Notes: generated by a model not told the origin, from the sequence alone. DNA of 64,000 nucleotides from Gemmatimonadota bacterium (GCA_028873845.1 JAPPNO010000059.1:1-64000); one strand, 5' to 3'. Shown: positions 25,056 to 35,330, counted from the stretch's first letter. Numbers and translations: made by a program.

Positions 25056-26156
25056 TCAGTCGACCAGGCGCAGCGGCATGACCAGACACAGGTAGTCCAG
25101 CTCACTTTGGGCGGGCACGACCGTGGCGGCGCGTTCCGCCGTCTTGAACGCCAGTTGCACATCGCCTGCAGGCATGTTCCTCAGAACCTCGATCAGGTAG
25201 TGCGCATTGAACCCGATCCGGAGCGCCTCCCCCTGGTAGTCGAGTTCCAGTTCGTCGTGCGCCTCACCCAGGTCGGGCGTCATGACGTCCAGATGGACCC
25301 GGTCCGATTCGAAGGACATCCTGATCCGGTGGGTCTGGTCGCTGGCCAGCACGGCCATCCGCCGGACGGCAGCCTCCATGGCCTCCTTGTCGACGCGCGC
25401 CACCTTGTCGTTGTCCTTCGGGATCACCTGCTCGTAGTTCGGATAGCTTCCCTCGATCAGGCGCGTGTAGACCTCCTGGTTCGCCGAGCGGAACCCGAGG
25501 TGATTGCCCCCTTTCCCGACCCCGATCTCCCCATCGCCGTCGAAGAGACGCTCCACCTGGGCCAGCGCCGCCGGCGGCACGATGAAGGCTCCGGACGCTC
25601 CCCCCGTCCCCGCCGCATCCACTTCCATCTTGGCCAGCCGGTGCCCGTTGGTGGCCACCATCGTCATCCGGTCGCCGAGTTCCCAGTACACGCCGTTCAG
25701 GATCGGCCGGCTCTCCTCGGTGGAGACCGCAAACGAGGTCCCGCGGATCAGCTGGCGCAGAGCGTCCTCCGACACGCCCCATCCGTCCTCGAAGTCCATC
25801 GCCGGAAGGTTCGGGAACTCCTCGCTCGGCAGCCCGTTCAGCTTGAACCGGCTGTTCCCGCAGCCGATCTCCAGCTGGTGGCCCCTCCCCTGCAGCTCGA
25901 CGGGCTGGTCCGGCAACTCCCGGGTGAGCTCCAGCAACTTGCGCCCAGGTGCCGTAATCGCTCCGCCCTGTGTGACTTCGGCCGGTACGCGCACACGGAT
26001 CGAAACGTCGAGATCGGTGCCGCTGATCCAGACCGAGTTGTCCTCGGACTCGATCAGGACGTTCGAGAGGACGGGAAGTGTCGTCTTGCCCGGAATGCTC
26101 GCGGAAACCGCGGCCAGCCCGCGCTGGAGGTTCTGCCGAGTGATGGTCAGTCTCAT
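25056..26156 (-). CDS. dnaN: DNA polymerase III sliding clamp, beta subunit
   Basis: 366 residues, normal length for the three-domain clamp. It starts MRLTITRQNLQRGLAAVSAS and contains PVLSNVLIES, SEEFPNLPAM, TNGHRLAKME, SYPNYEQVIPK and the C-terminal YLCLVMPLRLVD that closes the ring and forms the peptide-binding pocket. It is on the same strand as dnaA and downstream of it across the oriC region, the common dnaA-oriC-dnaN order. AGGAGG at about 26210 on the minus strand is too far from the ATG to be its ribosome site. Confidence 0.95.
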   Translation of the reverse strand: MRLTITRQNLQRGLAAVSASIPGKTTLPVLSNVLIESEDNSVWISGTDLDVSIRVRVPAEVTQGGAITAPGRKLLELTRELPDQPVELQGRGHQLEIGCGNSRFKLNGLPSEEFPNLPAMDFEDGWGVSEDALRQLIRGTSFAVSTEESRPILNGVYWELGDRMTMVATNGHRLAKMEVDAAGTGGASGAFIVPPAALAQVERLFDGDGEIGVGKGGNHLGFRSANQEVYTRLIEGSYPNYEQVIPKDNDKVARVDKEAMEAAVRRMAVLASDQTHRIRMSFESDRVHLDVMTPDLGEAHDELELDYQGEALRIGFNAHYLIEVLRNMPAGDVQLAFKTAERAATVVPAQSELDYLCLVMPLRLVD

Positions 26157-26473
26157 GAGTGTCCTGGATGGTCTTGGATTCGAGGACGAAATCCACAGGA
26201 GTCGGGAATCCTCCTATGAATCAGTAACAGGAAATATAGAAGATCGTCATCATAGGTGGTGTGGAAAGGTGGAAAGCGGTCGGCCCGGGACTCGGAGGAG
26301 CCAGCCGTAATGCGGTCCGCAGGGGACTTCAGCCGGGGTGGAAGACAGGAGGAAAAAATGCGCTTTTCAAGCATTCCGGGACGCCGATTGTGGAAAACCG
26401 GGCCTCCGCGCCGACTTTCCCACACGCTTTTCCACACCTTCCGCCCTTCCGGCAACACTTCGAATCGAACCGG
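26157..26473. other. oriC: Replication origin oriC (dnaA-dnaN intergenic)
   Basis: 317 nt without a gene between dnaA and dnaN. It holds four 9-mers matching or close to the DnaA box TTNTCCACA: 26260-26268 (minus, CTTTCCACA), 26389-26397 (minus, TTTTCCACA), 26416-26424 (plus, TTTCCCACA) and 26428-26436 (plus, TTTTCCACA). The last three are packed within 48 nt. An AT-rich stretch at about 26207-26253, beside the first box, is the best unwinding element in this GC-rich genome. Gene orientations diverge on both sides, as expected for an origin. Confidence 0.85.
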
Positions 26474-27841
26474 TCACGCACTCTTCTGGAGCGTCTGGCG
26501 AATATCGTCGACCCGGGCCCGAAAGGCGTCATCGTCGCCCATCCGTGCCTCGACCTTGCGGATCGAGTGGATGACCGTGGAGTGGTCGCGCCCGCCGAAG
26601 ACCCGTCCGATCTGCTTCAGCGGTGTGTCGAGCAGTTCGCGGATCAGGAACATGGCGACCTGCCGCGGGATCGTGACCGTGCGGCTCCGCCGGCTCGACG
26701 CCAGGGCATCGCCGCTCACGCCCCACACCTTGCCCACCTCGTCCCGGATGGCGGCGGGATCGAGAAGCGGCGGCTCCTTCGGATCCGCGAGGCCCGCCAG
26801 CGCCACATGTGCGAGGTCCAGCGTGAGCTCCTGGCGGGTCAGCGACGAGAAGGCGAGGAGCTTGATGATGGCACCCTCGAGCTCGCGCACCGAAGCCGTG
26901 CACCGGCGCGCGATGAGGTCGAGGATCCCCGGCGCCATGAGGACGCCGTCCTCGTCGGCCTTCCTCCGCAGGATGGCGACCCGCGTCTCGTAGTCGGGCC
27001 GCCCGACATCGGCGACAAGGCCCCACTCGAAACGCGAAACGAGGCGATCCTCGAGGCCGTCGAGTTCCTTCGGATGACGGTCGCTGGTCAGTACGATCTG
27101 GCGGCCGGCGTTGTACAGGACGTTGAAGGTGTGAAAGAATTCCTCCTGGGTGTGCTCCTTGCGGCGCAGGAACTGCACGTCGTCCACCAGGAGGAGATCG
27201 TAGGACCGATAGCGGGCGCGGAAAGCACCGGTCGATTGCTCGTAAATGGCTGTCACCATTTCATTTACAAACTGTTCAGCCGGAATGTAGCAGATCCTTG
27301 CGGCCGTTCCGTCGGCGAGCATCCGGTTGGCGATCGCCTGCATGAGGTGCGTCTTGCCGAGGCCGGTGGCTCCGTAGAGGAAGAGCGGGTTGTAGCGGCG
27401 CGCCGGCCGGCCCGCGACCGCGAGGCTGGCGGCCTGCGCGAGCCGGTTGGTGTCTCCGACGATGAAGCGGTCGAAGGTGTAGCGTTCGTTCAGGCCCGCG
27501 GGCGGCGGGGGCGAAGAGGGAGACGGGGCGGAGGGCTCGGGAGCGACCACCTGGGTGACGGTGATCTCGGGAGAGGGTCGCTCGGCGGGCGGTCCCTCGA
27601 AGGTGATCCGCAGCTCCACAGGCTCGCCCGTCACCCGCTCGGCGATATCGTGCACGACGTGGCCGTACTTGTCCTCGAGCCATTCCGCGTGGAACCTGCT
27701 CGTGGCGGCGACCTGCAGGATGCCGCCGTCCCACGAGACGGCCTTTGCGCTGGAGATCCAGGTGCGAAAAGCCTGTTCGGGGAGGCCTCGTCTGGCCTGT
27801 TCCAGGATGCGGTTCCAGAGGTCGGTGGCGCCCAGTTTCAT
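26474..27841 (-). CDS. dnaA: Chromosomal replication initiator DnaA
   Basis: 455 residues with the four DnaA domains. Domain I is 1-90 (TDLWNRILEQARRGLPEQAF). A Pro/Ser-rich linker spans about 90-117. The AAA+ domain has Walker A 157-164 (GATGLGKT), Walker B LLLVDDVQFL and the box VII region ASVRELEGAIIKLLAFSSL. The C-terminal DNA-binding helix has FGGRDHSTVIHSIRKVEARM. It binds the TTTTCCACA-type boxes in the adjacent origin. A promoter with TTGACT and TAAGCT spaced by 17 nt lies 30 nt upstream. Confidence 0.97.
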   Translation of the reverse strand: MKLGATDLWNRILEQARRGLPEQAFRTWISSAKAVSWDGGILQVAATSRFHAEWLEDKYGHVVHDIAERVTGEPVELRITFEGPPAERPSPEITVTQVVAPEPSAPSPSSPPPPAGLNERYTFDRFIVGDTNRLAQAASLAVAGRPARRYNPLFLYGATGLGKTHLMQAIANRMLADGTAARICYIPAEQFVNEMVTAIYEQSTGAFRARYRSYDLLLVDDVQFLRRKEHTQEEFFHTFNVLYNAGRQIVLTSDRHPKELDGLEDRLVSRFEWGLVADVGRPDYETRVAILRRKADEDGVLMAPGILDLIARRCTASVRELEGAIIKLLAFSSLTRQELTLDLAHVALAGLADPKEPPLLDPAAIRDEVGKVWGVSGDALASSRRSRTVTIPRQVAMFLIRELLDTPLKQIGRVFGGRDHSTVIHSIRKVEARMGDDDAFRARVDDIRQTLQKSA

Positions 27842-27870
27842 GACCGAGTGGTGGGGGACGGGGGGCGCGA

Positions 27871-27899
27871 AGCTTACCCCTCGTTTCGGCCGAAGTCAA
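27871..27899 (-). promoter_or_regulatory. Promoter of dnaA
   Basis: On the minus strand, TTGACT (27894-27899) and TAAGCT (27871-27876) are separated by exactly 17 nt, a near-consensus sigma-70-type promoter, 30 nt upstream of the dnaA ATG. No DnaA box lies within it, so autoregulation would have to act from the origin side. Confidence 0.65.
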
Positions 27900-27953
27900 A
27901 CCGTGCGCGGCCGGACGGCGACCGCGGCGAATCGCCCGCCGAAACCACTGCTG

Positions 27954-27983
27954 TTGACCGGCGGAGACAGACACCGATACGTT
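27954..27983 (+). promoter_or_regulatory. Promoter of the rpmH-rnpA-yidDC operon
   Basis: TTGACC (27954-27959), an 18-nt spacer and TACGTT (27978-27983), followed by TAAT. It lies about 85 nt before the rpmH start and back-to-back with the dnaA promoter in the 226-nt divergent gap. Confidence 0.55.
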
Positions 27984-28067
27984 TAATGGCTGGACCGATT
28001 CCACCGGTTGGCGCCCGCCTCGAACGATGGACGCAGACCCGCACCAGACCGCTTCAGGTATCCCGAG

Positions 28068-28226
28068 ATGAAACCGACATACAGGCCACGAAACCGAAAG
28101 CGCGTGAACAAGCATGGATTTCGGGCGCGAATGAGCACCAGGGCAGGGCGTGCCACGCTGAGCCGGCGCCGCCGCCGCGGCAGGCGGTCGCTCGTCGTGC
28201 GCATCGGATCCAAGCGCGGCGGTTGA
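28068..28226 (+). CDS. rpmH: 50S ribosomal protein bL34
   Basis: 52 residues starting [20 protein letters not shown], followed by [20 protein letters not shown], the L34 consensus with HGFRARM. The usual length is 44-46. This copy ends with an extra [12 protein letters not shown] tail. An in-frame ATG 60 nt upstream exists, but the family start is unambiguous. The stop overlaps a TTG that starts rnpA (TTGA). Confidence 0.92.
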   Translation: MKPTYRPRNRKRVNKHGFRARMSTRAGRATLSRRRRRGRRSLVVRIGSKRGG

Positions 28227-28624
28227 CACGGCCGGTGGAGGCGGAGCACGAGCGGCTCCCCCGTGCGGCCCGGATCCGCCGGACCCGCGACATCAGAGCG
28301 GTCCTGCGCCGCGGCACCCGACGGAGCACCCCCGCGCTGGATGTCTTCGTCCTCCCTCCCCCGTCCGGCCCCCCCGATGCGGAGAAGCGTCTCCCGCGCG
28401 TCGGCTGGGTCGTGCCGAAACTGGGCAACGGCATCGTGGCGCGGAACCGCCTCAAGCGGAGGCTCCGGGATATCGGCCGGCGGCGCGTGCTCGCCCACCT
28501 GCGCGAATCCGGATGCGGCGCCGATGTCCTGGTGAGGGTGCGAAGGAAGGGATACCGGGCTACGTATGGGCAACTCGAAGATCAGTGGATGAGCGTCGTG
28601 GAGAGGACATGCTCAAAACCTTGA
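28223..28624 (+). CDS. rnpA: Ribonuclease P protein component
   Basis: 133 residues from TTG 28223 (overlapping the rpmH stop); GTG 28235 is an alternative. Family features are [40 protein letters not shown] and the RNR motif [10 protein letters not shown]. It binds the RNase P RNA and helps cleave tRNA leaders. The RNA gene rnpB is not in the window. Similarity among RnpA proteins is low, but the position between rpmH and yidD supports the call fully. The 3' end overlaps yidD by 16 nt. Confidence 0.88.
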   Translation: MTRPVEAEHERLPRAARIRRTRDIRAVLRRGTRRSTPALDVFVLPPPSGPPDAEKRLPRVGWVVPKLGNGIVARNRLKRRLRDIGRRRVLAHLRESGCGADVLVRVRRKGYRATYGQLEDQWMSVVERTCSKP

Positions 28625-28890
28625 TGACGGCGGCGATCCGGTTCTACCAGCGCGGGCCGGGCGCGCTGAAGCCGCCCTGTTGCCGGTATCACCCCACGTG
28701 CTCCGAATACACGCGCCTCGCCATCGAGTCGCACGGGGCGTTGAAGGGCGTGTGGCTGGGGCTCAGGCGAATCGGCCGCTGCCATCCCTGGGGCGGGTTC
28801 GGACACGACCCCGTCCCCGATCTGCCGGGCGCCTCCGGCGGCGGGTCACGCTCCGGTGCGGATGCACCGCGGAGGCCTCACCGCAAATGA
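28609..28890 (+). CDS. yidD: Membrane protein insertion efficiency factor YidD
   Basis: 93 residues starting [20 protein letters not shown]. It has the YidD signature [20 protein letters not shown] and [15 protein letters not shown]. YidD sits on the inner face of the membrane and aids YidC-dependent insertion. The C-terminal 25 residues are basic and Gly/Ser-rich. The stop overlaps the yidC ATG (ATGA), and the start lies inside rnpA. Confidence 0.92.
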   Translation: MLKTLMTAAIRFYQRGPGALKPPCCRYHPTCSEYTRLAIESHGALKGVWLGLRRIGRCHPWGGFGHDPVPDLPGASGGGSRSGADAPRRPHRK

Positions 28891-30563
28891 GCACCGGGCT
28901 CCGCTTCGCGCTGGCGATGTTGCTCATGCTGGTGGTCATCCTCGTGACCAACATGCTCTTCCCGCCCATCGCGCCGGAGCCTCCTCCCGCTCCGGCCGGG
29001 CCGGCGGAGGGCGGTCAGGTGGAGGTCGACCCGGAACCCGCATTCCCCGAGGCGGAACCCGAGGCGGGCGGACTGCTGGGTGTGGACGACGAACGGCGCG
29101 AGACCTTGGTGACGGTGGAGACACCGCTCTACACCATCACCTTCTCGAACCGCGGCGCGGCGGCCCGCTCCATCCGGCTCACCGGTCACAGGTCGTTTGC
29201 GCGCGATGGAGCGGTCGAGCTCGTCCCGGACGGCGCGCGGGTGCTGGCCGGAACCTGGCAGGTCGGCACGGACCAGGTGGACCTCACCCGCATTTCCTAC
29301 GAGGTCAGCCCCGCCGACGGAATCCGGCTGGGAGAGGGAGCGGGCCCGCGCACCCTCACCTTCAGGTACGAGAATCCCACCCAACCGGTCGTGAGCGAGA
29401 TCCGCTACACCTTCTCGGCGGACTCCTACCTGGTCACGGTCGAAGGAGAGCTTCCGGCCCGGGAGCGGGCCGCGCTGTTCGTGGACCTGGGGGTGGGGCT
29501 CGCCGTGAACGAACTGAAGGAGGGCGACGATCGCCGCAGTATGGCGTTCTCGGGCAACCACGTTGACGAGGGCATTAGCGCGCGGCCGCTGTCCAGGGTG
29601 CGCGAGTCGGAGATCATGGAGGGGCCGCTGCGGTGGGCGGCGGTCAAGAGCAAGTACTTCGTCGAAGTGATCCTGCCCGGCGACGGCACGGGCCAGTCCG
29701 GTTTCCTGTCCGGGGTCTGGGCCGAGCCCGTCGCGCTGCGCGACCGGGCCGCGCTGCGGGTCGGAATGCCGATGGGCGGCGACGGCACCTACACCTACCG
29801 GGCATACCTGGGCCCGATCGATCCCGAGATCCTGGCCGGCTTCGGGGACGACCTGCAGGAGGTGAACCCGGTAGGATTCGCCTTCCTGCGCCCGATCATC
29901 CGGCCCTTCGTGGGGCTCATTCACTGGACGGTCAACACGCTCCACGACCAGTTCCAGCTCGGTTATGCCTGGGTGCTGATCGTGATCGGCATCCTGGTGC
30001 GGGTCCTTCTGTGGCCGCTGAACCAGAGGGCGATGCGCTCGCAGATGAAGATGCAGGCGATCCAGCCGCTGGCCATGGACCTGCGGAAGAAGTTCGCCGA
30101 CGATCCGCAGAAGATGCAGCAGGAAACGATGAAGCTCTACAGGGAACACAAGGTCAACCCCTTGGGGGGTTGCCTGCCCCTGTTGATTCCCTGGCCGGTG
30201 CTGATCGCGCTCTTCTTCGTCTTCCAGAACACGATCCAGCTGCGGGGCGTGCCGTTCATGTGGCTGCCGGACCTGTCGGCGCCCGATCCCCTCTACATCC
30301 TCCCCATCTTCCTCGGCGCCAGCATGTTCCTGCTGCAGTTCATCAGCATGAGGGCGATGACCGCCGCGAACCCGCAGATGAAGATGATGATGTACATCCT
30401 CCCCATCGTCATGGTCTTCATCTTCTGGCGCCTGGCCTCCGGACTGAACCTGTACTACGCCGCCTTCAATGTGGCGACGATTCCGCAGCAGATCCTGATC
30501 GCGAGGGAACGCAAGAAGGCGCAGCCGGGGTCCTCGGCGCCCGCGTCCGGGCCGCGCCGCTGA
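28887..30563 (+). CDS. yidC: Membrane protein insertase YidC
   Basis: 558 residues of the Gram-negative long form. A first transmembrane segment (about 6-24) and a Pro/Glu-rich linker precede a periplasmic beta-sandwich (about 65-330). The conserved five-helix insertase core follows: [20 protein letters not shown], where the pore Arg region lies, [20 protein letters not shown] and [16 protein letters not shown]. It inserts and folds inner-membrane proteins. The long periplasmic domain supports a diderm envelope. The C-terminus is short and basic. Confidence 0.95.
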   Translation: MSTGLRFALAMLLMLVVILVTNMLFPPIAPEPPPAPAGPAEGGQVEVDPEPAFPEAEPEAGGLLGVDDERRETLVTVETPLYTITFSNRGAAARSIRLTGHRSFARDGAVELVPDGARVLAGTWQVGTDQVDLTRISYEVSPADGIRLGEGAGPRTLTFRYENPTQPVVSEIRYTFSADSYLVTVEGELPARERAALFVDLGVGLAVNELKEGDDRRSMAFSGNHVDEGISARPLSRVRESEIMEGPLRWAAVKSKYFVEVILPGDGTGQSGFLSGVWAEPVALRDRAALRVGMPMGGDGTYTYRAYLGPIDPEILAGFGDDLQEVNPVGFAFLRPIIRPFVGLIHWTVNTLHDQFQLGYAWVLIVIGILVRVLLWPLNQRAMRSQMKMQAIQPLAMDLRKKFADDPQKMQQETMKLYREHKVNPLGGCLPLLIPWPVLIALFFVFQNTIQLRGVPFMWLPDLSAPDPLYILPIFLGASMFLLQFISMRAMTAANPQMKMMMYILPIVMVFIFWRLASGLNLYYAAFNVATIPQQILIARERKKAQPGSSAPASGPRR

Positions 30564-30579
30564 GCCGGCCGGTTTCGAC

Positions 30580-31977
30580 ATGGCGGGGCCCGTCGGAAAG
30601 CCTTCCCGGGGGCGGGAGGCGCTGGTGGATACCATTGTGGCACAGGCGACCCCTCCCGGTTTCGGCGCGGTCGCGGTGGTCCGCCTCTCGGGGCCGGGCG
30701 CCCTTGACATCGCCGGCCGGCTCATGGGACGCGATGCCGGGGCAATGGACGGTTGGGAAAGCAGATCCAGCCGGTTGTGCACGCTGGTTCGTCCCGGCTC
30801 GGGGGAGACGCTCGACCGTGCCCTGGTCTCGGTCTTTCGCGCCCCGGGGAGCTACACCGGCGAGGACGTGGTGGAGTTTTCGACGCACGGCGGCTACGCG
30901 ATCCCGGCCGGCGTGGCGGCGGCGTGCGTGGCGCTGGGGGCGCGGGAGGCCGTGGCCGGCGAGTTCACCCGGCGCGCCTACCTGAACGGACGGCTCGACC
31001 TGACCCAGGCGGAGGCTGTCGGCGATCTCGTGGCGGCGCGGTCGGCGAAGGGACGCCAGGTGGCGATGCACCAGCTCGAGAGGGGTCTGGGAGACCGTAT
31101 CGCGGCGCTTCGCAGCCGGGTCATCGGACTGTCGGCGCTCCTCGTTCAGCACATTGATTTTCCCGAGGAGGACGACGCGCCCACGCCCCTGGAAGCCATC
31201 GCGGGCGAGGCGGGGACGGTGTTGGAGGAGGTGGAGCGGCTGCTGGCGACCGCGCCGGCGGGGGAGATGCTGCGCGAGGGAGCGGTGACCGTTCTGGCGG
31301 GGGTGCCGAATTCTGGTAAGTCCAGTCTGTTCAACGCTTTAGTTGGCTTTGAGCGCGCTATCGTCACCGAGGTGCCGGGCACGACGCGAGACGCGATCGA
31401 GGCGGTCGTCGAAGTGGAGGGGTTCCCGTTCCGCCTGGTGGATACGGCGGGACTGCGAGGTGCCTCGGGGCGCGTGGAGAAGCTGGGGATCGAGGTGGCG
31501 CGCCGCTACCTTGCCGGGGCCGACCTGGTGCTCTACTGCCGCGAGGCGGGGCGCGCCGCCACCGGCCGGGAGAGCCGGTTTCTGGGGGATCTGGCGGCCC
31601 CGGTGGTGCGTGTGCGTACGAAGTGGGATCTTGCCGGGCCGGACGATGTCCCCGAGGATGGCGAGGTGGCGGTCTCGGTGAAGACCGGCGACGGCCTGGG
31701 CCGGCTGAAGCGGCGGCTGCGGGAGCTCGCCTTTCGGGGCGTCGTGGACAACCGCGACGAGGTGCCGGTGGTGACCCGCAGGCGTCAATCCGACCTGCTG
31801 AGGCTGGCCCGTGACGAGGTCGAGGGTTTCCGCGACGCGCTGGCCGGGGGCATCCCCGCGGAGGTGGCGTCGGCGCACCTGAAGAGCGCCGAGAGCGCGC
31901 TAGAGGAGATCCTCGGGGTCATCTCGACGGACGACGTGCTGGATCGTGTGTTCAAGGAGTTCTGCATAGGTAAATGA
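30580..31977 (+). CDS. mnmE: tRNA modification GTPase MnmE
   Basis: 465 residues. The N-terminal folate-binding domain has [36 protein letters not shown] and [20 protein letters not shown]. The inserted G domain has G1 [10 protein letters not shown]3 DTAGLR and G4 TKWD. The C-terminal helical domain ends with the catalytic FCIGK. With MnmG it adds (carboxymethyl)aminomethyl to U34 of tRNAs. The gene is followed after 4 nt by mnmG. Confidence 0.95.
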   Translation: MAGPVGKPSRGREALVDTIVAQATPPGFGAVAVVRLSGPGALDIAGRLMGRDAGAMDGWESRSSRLCTLVRPGSGETLDRALVSVFRAPGSYTGEDVVEFSTHGGYAIPAGVAAACVALGAREAVAGEFTRRAYLNGRLDLTQAEAVGDLVAARSAKGRQVAMHQLERGLGDRIAALRSRVIGLSALLVQHIDFPEEDDAPTPLEAIAGEAGTVLEEVERLLATAPAGEMLREGAVTVLAGVPNSGKSSLFNALVGFERAIVTEVPGTTRDAIEAVVEVEGFPFRLVDTAGLRGASGRVEKLGIEVARRYLAGADLVLYCREAGRAATGRESRFLGDLAAPVVRVRTKWDLAGPDDVPEDGEVAVSVKTGDGLGRLKRRLRELAFRGVVDNRDEVPVVTRRRQSDLLRLARDEVEGFRDALAGGIPAEVASAHLKSAESALEEILGVISTDDVLDRVFKEFCIGK

Positions 31978-31981
31978 AGTA

Positions 31982-33886
31982 ATGACAATGACTTACGATG
32001 TAATCGTCGTGGGCGGCGGACACGCTGGCACCGAAGCTGCGGCCGCGGCCGCGCGGCTGGGCGCGAAGACCGTGCTCATCACCCCGGACCTGACCCGGAT
32101 CGCCCAGATGAGCTGCAATCCGGCGATCGGGGGGGTGGCCAAGGGGACCGTCGCGCGTGAAGTCGGGGCGCTCGGCGGCGTGATGGCGCAGGCGACGGAC
32201 GCGTCGCGGATCCACTTCCGCATGTTGAACCGCTCGAAGGGGCCGGCGGTCTGGGGGCCGCGGGCCCAGTGCGACCGGGCACGGTACCCGATCGCGGTGC
32301 GGCGGATTCTGGACGGACTCGAGAACCTGGACTTCTTTCAGGAGATGGTGACCGGGCTGCACTTCGACGGGGGCGTCAGGGGCCTGGAGACGCGCGGTGG
32401 GATCACCTTCGAGGGGCGGGCGGTGGTCGTCACGGCCGGGACGTTTCTGCGCGGGCGTATCCATGTGGGCGGCAGCGCGGCGCAGGGTGCGGGGCGGGCG
32501 GGGGAGGGGCCCTCGGTCGAGCTTGCCGAGGCGCTCGAGGGGCGCGGGCTGGAGATGGCGCGGTTCAAGACGGGGACGCCGCCGCGCGTCGACGGTCGTT
32601 CGGTGGACTTTTCGCGGTGTGAGCGCCAGGACGGCGACGACGATCCGTTCCGGTTCGACTTTTATGCGCGGGAACCGTTGCCGGGACAGCTGCCGTGCTG
32701 GATCACATGGTCCGGCGAGGGCCTGAAGGAGATCGTGGCGGCCAATCTCAGGCGGAGCGCCCTCTACGGCGGGGAGATATCGGGCCAGGGCCCCAGGTAC
32801 TGCCCCTCGATCGAGGACAAGGTGGTGCGCTTTCCGAGTGCCCGCCGTCACCAGGTGTTCCTGGAGCCGGAGGGACTGGAAACCACCGAACTGTACGTCA
32901 ACGGCCTGTCGACGTCGCTGCCTCCCGAGGTCCAGCTCGATTTCCTGCGGTCGATCCCGGGACTCGAAGAGGCGAAGATGACCAGGCCCGGGTACGCCAT
33001 CGAGTACGACTACTTTCCGCCGCACCAACTCCACCACACCCTCGAGGTTCGGGGAATGCCGGGCCTCTACTTCGCGGGACAGATCAACGGCACGACCGGG
33101 TACGAGGAGGCCGCGGGCCAGGGATTGGTCGCGGGTGCCAACGCCGCGCTGGCCGTTCAGGACCGGGAGCCGTTCGTCATCGAACGGGACCAGGGCTACA
33201 TCGGGGTACTCATCGACGACCTGGTCACCAAGGGTGTGGACGAACCGTATCGGCTCTTCACCTCCCGGGCGGAGTTTCGGCTGCTGCTCCGCCAGGACAA
33301 CGGACCGGGCCGGCTGGGAACGCTCGCCCGCTCGGTGGGACTGCTGACGCCCGGGCAGGAGGAGGCGTTGGAGGAGCGGTTGGGTGAGGAGAAGCGGGCC
33401 AGGGCGTGGTTCGGTGGCCACGTGTTGACGCCCGAGGCCGCCGAACCGGCGTTGCGGGGGACGGGTGGCGGGCTGCCGACGCAACCCCAGCGAGCCCGGG
33501 AACTGTTGCGGCGACCGGGAGTTACGGCGAAAGGACTTCTGCACGCGGCCGGAGAGGACGCGCCGGGTTTTGACCCGGACGTACTGGCTACGATCGAAAT
33601 CGACGTCAAGTACGAGGGGTACGTGCGCCGCGAGGTGGAGCGGGCACAGAAGCTGAGGGCGCAGGCGGACTTCGCGATCCCCGCCGACGCGCCCTACGGT
33701 GACTTCGCGACCCTCTCTTTCGAGGCGCGCCAGAAGCTGTCTCACATTCGACCCCGGAATCTGGCCCAGGCGGGACGGATCCCGGGTGTGTCCCCGGCGG
33801 ATCTTCAGAACCTCGTGATGGAAGTGCGGAGATTGAAGTCCTCCACGAGCAAAGCGGAAACAGGAACGGCGACGGTCGCGACCTGA
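31982..33886 (+). CDS. mnmG: tRNA uridine 5-carboxymethylaminomethyl modification enzyme MnmG
   Basis: 634 residues. The FAD-binding loop is [19 protein letters not shown] near the N-terminus, followed by [12 protein letters not shown]. The signature QFKTGTPPR-type segment appears as [37 protein letters not shown] and [20 protein letters not shown] are also diagnostic. The C-terminal helical domain, which contacts tRNA and MnmE, is complete. It normally precedes rsmG; here a gap of over 600 nt with parS sites follows. Confidence 0.96.
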   Translation: MTMTYDVIVVGGGHAGTEAAAAAARLGAKTVLITPDLTRIAQMSCNPAIGGVAKGTVAREVGALGGVMAQATDASRIHFRMLNRSKGPAVWGPRAQCDRARYPIAVRRILDGLENLDFFQEMVTGLHFDGGVRGLETRGGITFEGRAVVVTAGTFLRGRIHVGGSAAQGAGRAGEGPSVELAEALEGRGLEMARFKTGTPPRVDGRSVDFSRCERQDGDDDPFRFDFYAREPLPGQLPCWITWSGEGLKEIVAANLRRSALYGGEISGQGPRYCPSIEDKVVRFPSARRHQVFLEPEGLETTELYVNGLSTSLPPEVQLDFLRSIPGLEEAKMTRPGYAIEYDYFPPHQLHHTLEVRGMPGLYFAGQINGTTGYEEAAGQGLVAGANAALAVQDREPFVIERDQGYIGVLIDDLVTKGVDEPYRLFTSRAEFRLLLRQDNGPGRLGTLARSVGLLTPGQEEALEERLGEEKRARAWFGGHVLTPEAAEPALRGTGGGLPTQPQRARELLRRPGVTAKGLLHAAGEDAPGFDPDVLATIEIDVKYEGYVRREVERAQKLRAQADFAIPADAPYGDFATLSFEARQKLSHIRPRNLAQAGRIPGVSPADLQNLVMEVRRLKSSTSKAETGTATVAT

Positions 33887-33957
33887 ACACCGGGCTACGC
33901 CACTTCCCGAGGACCCCGACTACAGGTCTCCAACTGCCAAGGGTATCCGAACAGTCT

Positions 33958-33973
33958 TGTTCCACGTGGAACT
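33958..33973. promoter_or_regulatory. parS centromere site 1
   Basis: TGTTCCACGTGGAACT contains the perfect palindrome GTTCCACGTGGAAC (33959-33972), matching the universal parS core TGTTNCACGTGNAACA in 15 of 16 positions. ParB encoded 1.4 kb downstream should nucleate and spread here. Confidence 0.9.
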
Positions 33974-34334
33974 TCTGGCCGCCGAACTTCACCGCAGAGC
34001 GCTTCCTTCGCACGGGAGCGTTCGAAGGGCAGGGATGGACAGTTTGTCACCAACCCGCCGCACGGTCTTGTGCGAAGGCGCCGCACCTGACTTTGGGGGG
34101 CGGCACGAAATTCCGCCGGCGGCCTGTCCCATTCCGACATGCTCGTGTCCTGGGTTTTGCCGCGGCGACGGGTGGGCGCCCGATCACGCCACCGCCTCCA
34201 GCCTCGAGCTCCAGCGGCAGCGGGACCGCCGAGTCGACGGGGCGAGGGGCGCCGTTGGAGTGGGCGGTTGGGGGGCGGGGACGGGGGCTTCGGCGGGTTC
34301 CGGGCCAACTACCCATCATCGCTTCGTCAGCGAT

Positions 34335-34350
34335 CGTTCCACGTGGAACA
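34335..34350. promoter_or_regulatory. parS centromere site 2
   Basis: CGTTCCACGTGGAACA has the same 14-bp palindromic core (34336-34349), 377 nt from the first site and 183-198 nt upstream of parA. Two sites this close to parAB and within 8 kb of oriC are typical of chromosomal partition loci. Confidence 0.9.
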
Positions 34351-34532
34351 ATGCGTCCGTGTTAGATTCCCTTGTCGCCCGTGGCGGTCTCCGCCGGTGC
34401 TGACCGGCGGTCGACCCATGGCAATCGCTTGTTGGCAGGAGTAGCCAACCTGGCGCGGAAACGGAGGAGCCCCGAGCCGGGCATGGGTTCAGGAGCGGAG
34501 AGGTCCTCGGCATATTGAAAGGTCCTGGTGAA

Positions 34533-35330
34533 TTGACCCGCATCATCGCCCTTGCGAACCAGAAGGGCGGGGTCGGCAAGACGACGACCGCCGTCAACTT
34601 GGGAGCCTCGCTGGCCCGGGCCGGCGAGCGTGTGCTTCTGGTTGACATCGATCCCCAGGGCAACGCTTCGAGCGGACTCGGCGTCGTGGACCGCGGGAAG
34701 ATTCCGAGCACGTACGATGTATTGGTCAGGGGGCTGCCGGCCTTCAGGGCGATTCGATGCCCGAACGGCGACCCGAATCTCCATCTGCTCCCAGCCAACC
34801 GAGACCTCGTGGGCGCGGAGGTTGAGCTTGTGGGGGTGCGGGACCGGGAGACGATCCTGCGGGAAACCCTCGGACCCGTCGCGCAGGACTACGACTTCGT
34901 CTTCATCGACTGTCCGCCGTCGCTCGGACTCCTCACACTCAATACCCTGGCGGCCGCGGACTCGGTCCTCATCCCAATCCAATGCGAGTTCTATGCGCTG
35001 GAGGGGCTGTCCCAGCTCCTGAACACGGTGAAACTCGTGCAGCGCAGCCTCAACCCGGCGCTCACCATCGAAGGCGTCCTCCTGACCATGTACGACCAGC
35101 GGTTGAGCCTTTCCCGCCAGGTCGCGACAGAGGCGAAGAGGTACTTCGGCGACCTGGTCTTCCAAACCGTGATTCCCCGCAACGTGAGCCTGGCCGAGGC
35201 GCCGAGCTTCGGGAAGCCGGTGGCGGACTACGCGCCCTCTTCGTCAGGAGCGCGCCGCTACGGCGACCTCGCAAGAGAGATCAGGTCCCGAAGAGGACCG
35301 CAAGACCGACAGGAGCAGCAAAAGCCATGA
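34533..35330 (+). CDS. parA: Chromosome partitioning ATPase ParA (Soj)
   Basis: 265 residues from TTG 34533 (MTRIIALANQ), which matches the family N-terminus; TTG 34515 would add six residues. The deviant Walker A KGGVGKTTT, the A' motif LVDIDPQGNASSGLG and Walker B FVFIDCPPSLGLLT are intact. It uses ATP-driven cycling on the nucleoid to move ParB-parS complexes. The stop overlaps the parB ATG (ATGA). Confidence 0.93.
   Translation: MTRIIALANQKGGVGKTTTAVNLGASLARAGERVLLVDIDPQGNASSGLGVVDRGKIPSTYDVLVRGLPAFRAIRCPNGDPNLHLLPANRDLVGAEVELVGVRDRETILRETLGPVAQDYDFVFIDCPPSLGLLTLNTLAAADSVLIPIQCEFYALEGLSQLLNTVKLVQRSLNPALTIEGVLLTMYDQRLSLSRQVATEAKRYFGDLVFQTVIPRNVSLAEAPSFGKPVADYAPSSSGARRYGDLAREIRSRRGPQDRQEQQKP

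Larger units (their letters stand above)
33887..34514. other. Non-coding gap with parS sites; rsmG absent
   Basis: About 630 nt without a convincing gene in any frame. Open frames exist on both strands, but they are Arg/Pro/Gly-rich shadows without RsmG or other motifs. The gap contains two parS palindromes, at 33958 and 34335. Many bacteria carry rsmG (16S rRNA methyltransferase) here, and none of its motifs (GSGAGFPG, ARA) can be found. No tRNA or terminator was seen. Confidence 0.6.

Noticed and set aside
26253-26280. A B. subtilis-like DnaA-trio element beside the first DnaA box
   Set aside because: The triplets next to the box do not read as repeated GAT/AAT in the required orientation, so I do not claim it.
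26261-28624. A 787-codon plus-strand frame across oriC and dnaA
   Set aside because: Only its last 130 codons (rnpA) are coding. The rest is antisense to dnaA and crosses the origin.
33895-34403. Open frames on both strands between mnmG and parA
   Set aside because: Both translate to low-complexity Arg/Pro/Gly sequences, contain the parS palindromes and lack RsmG motifs such as GSGAGFPG.
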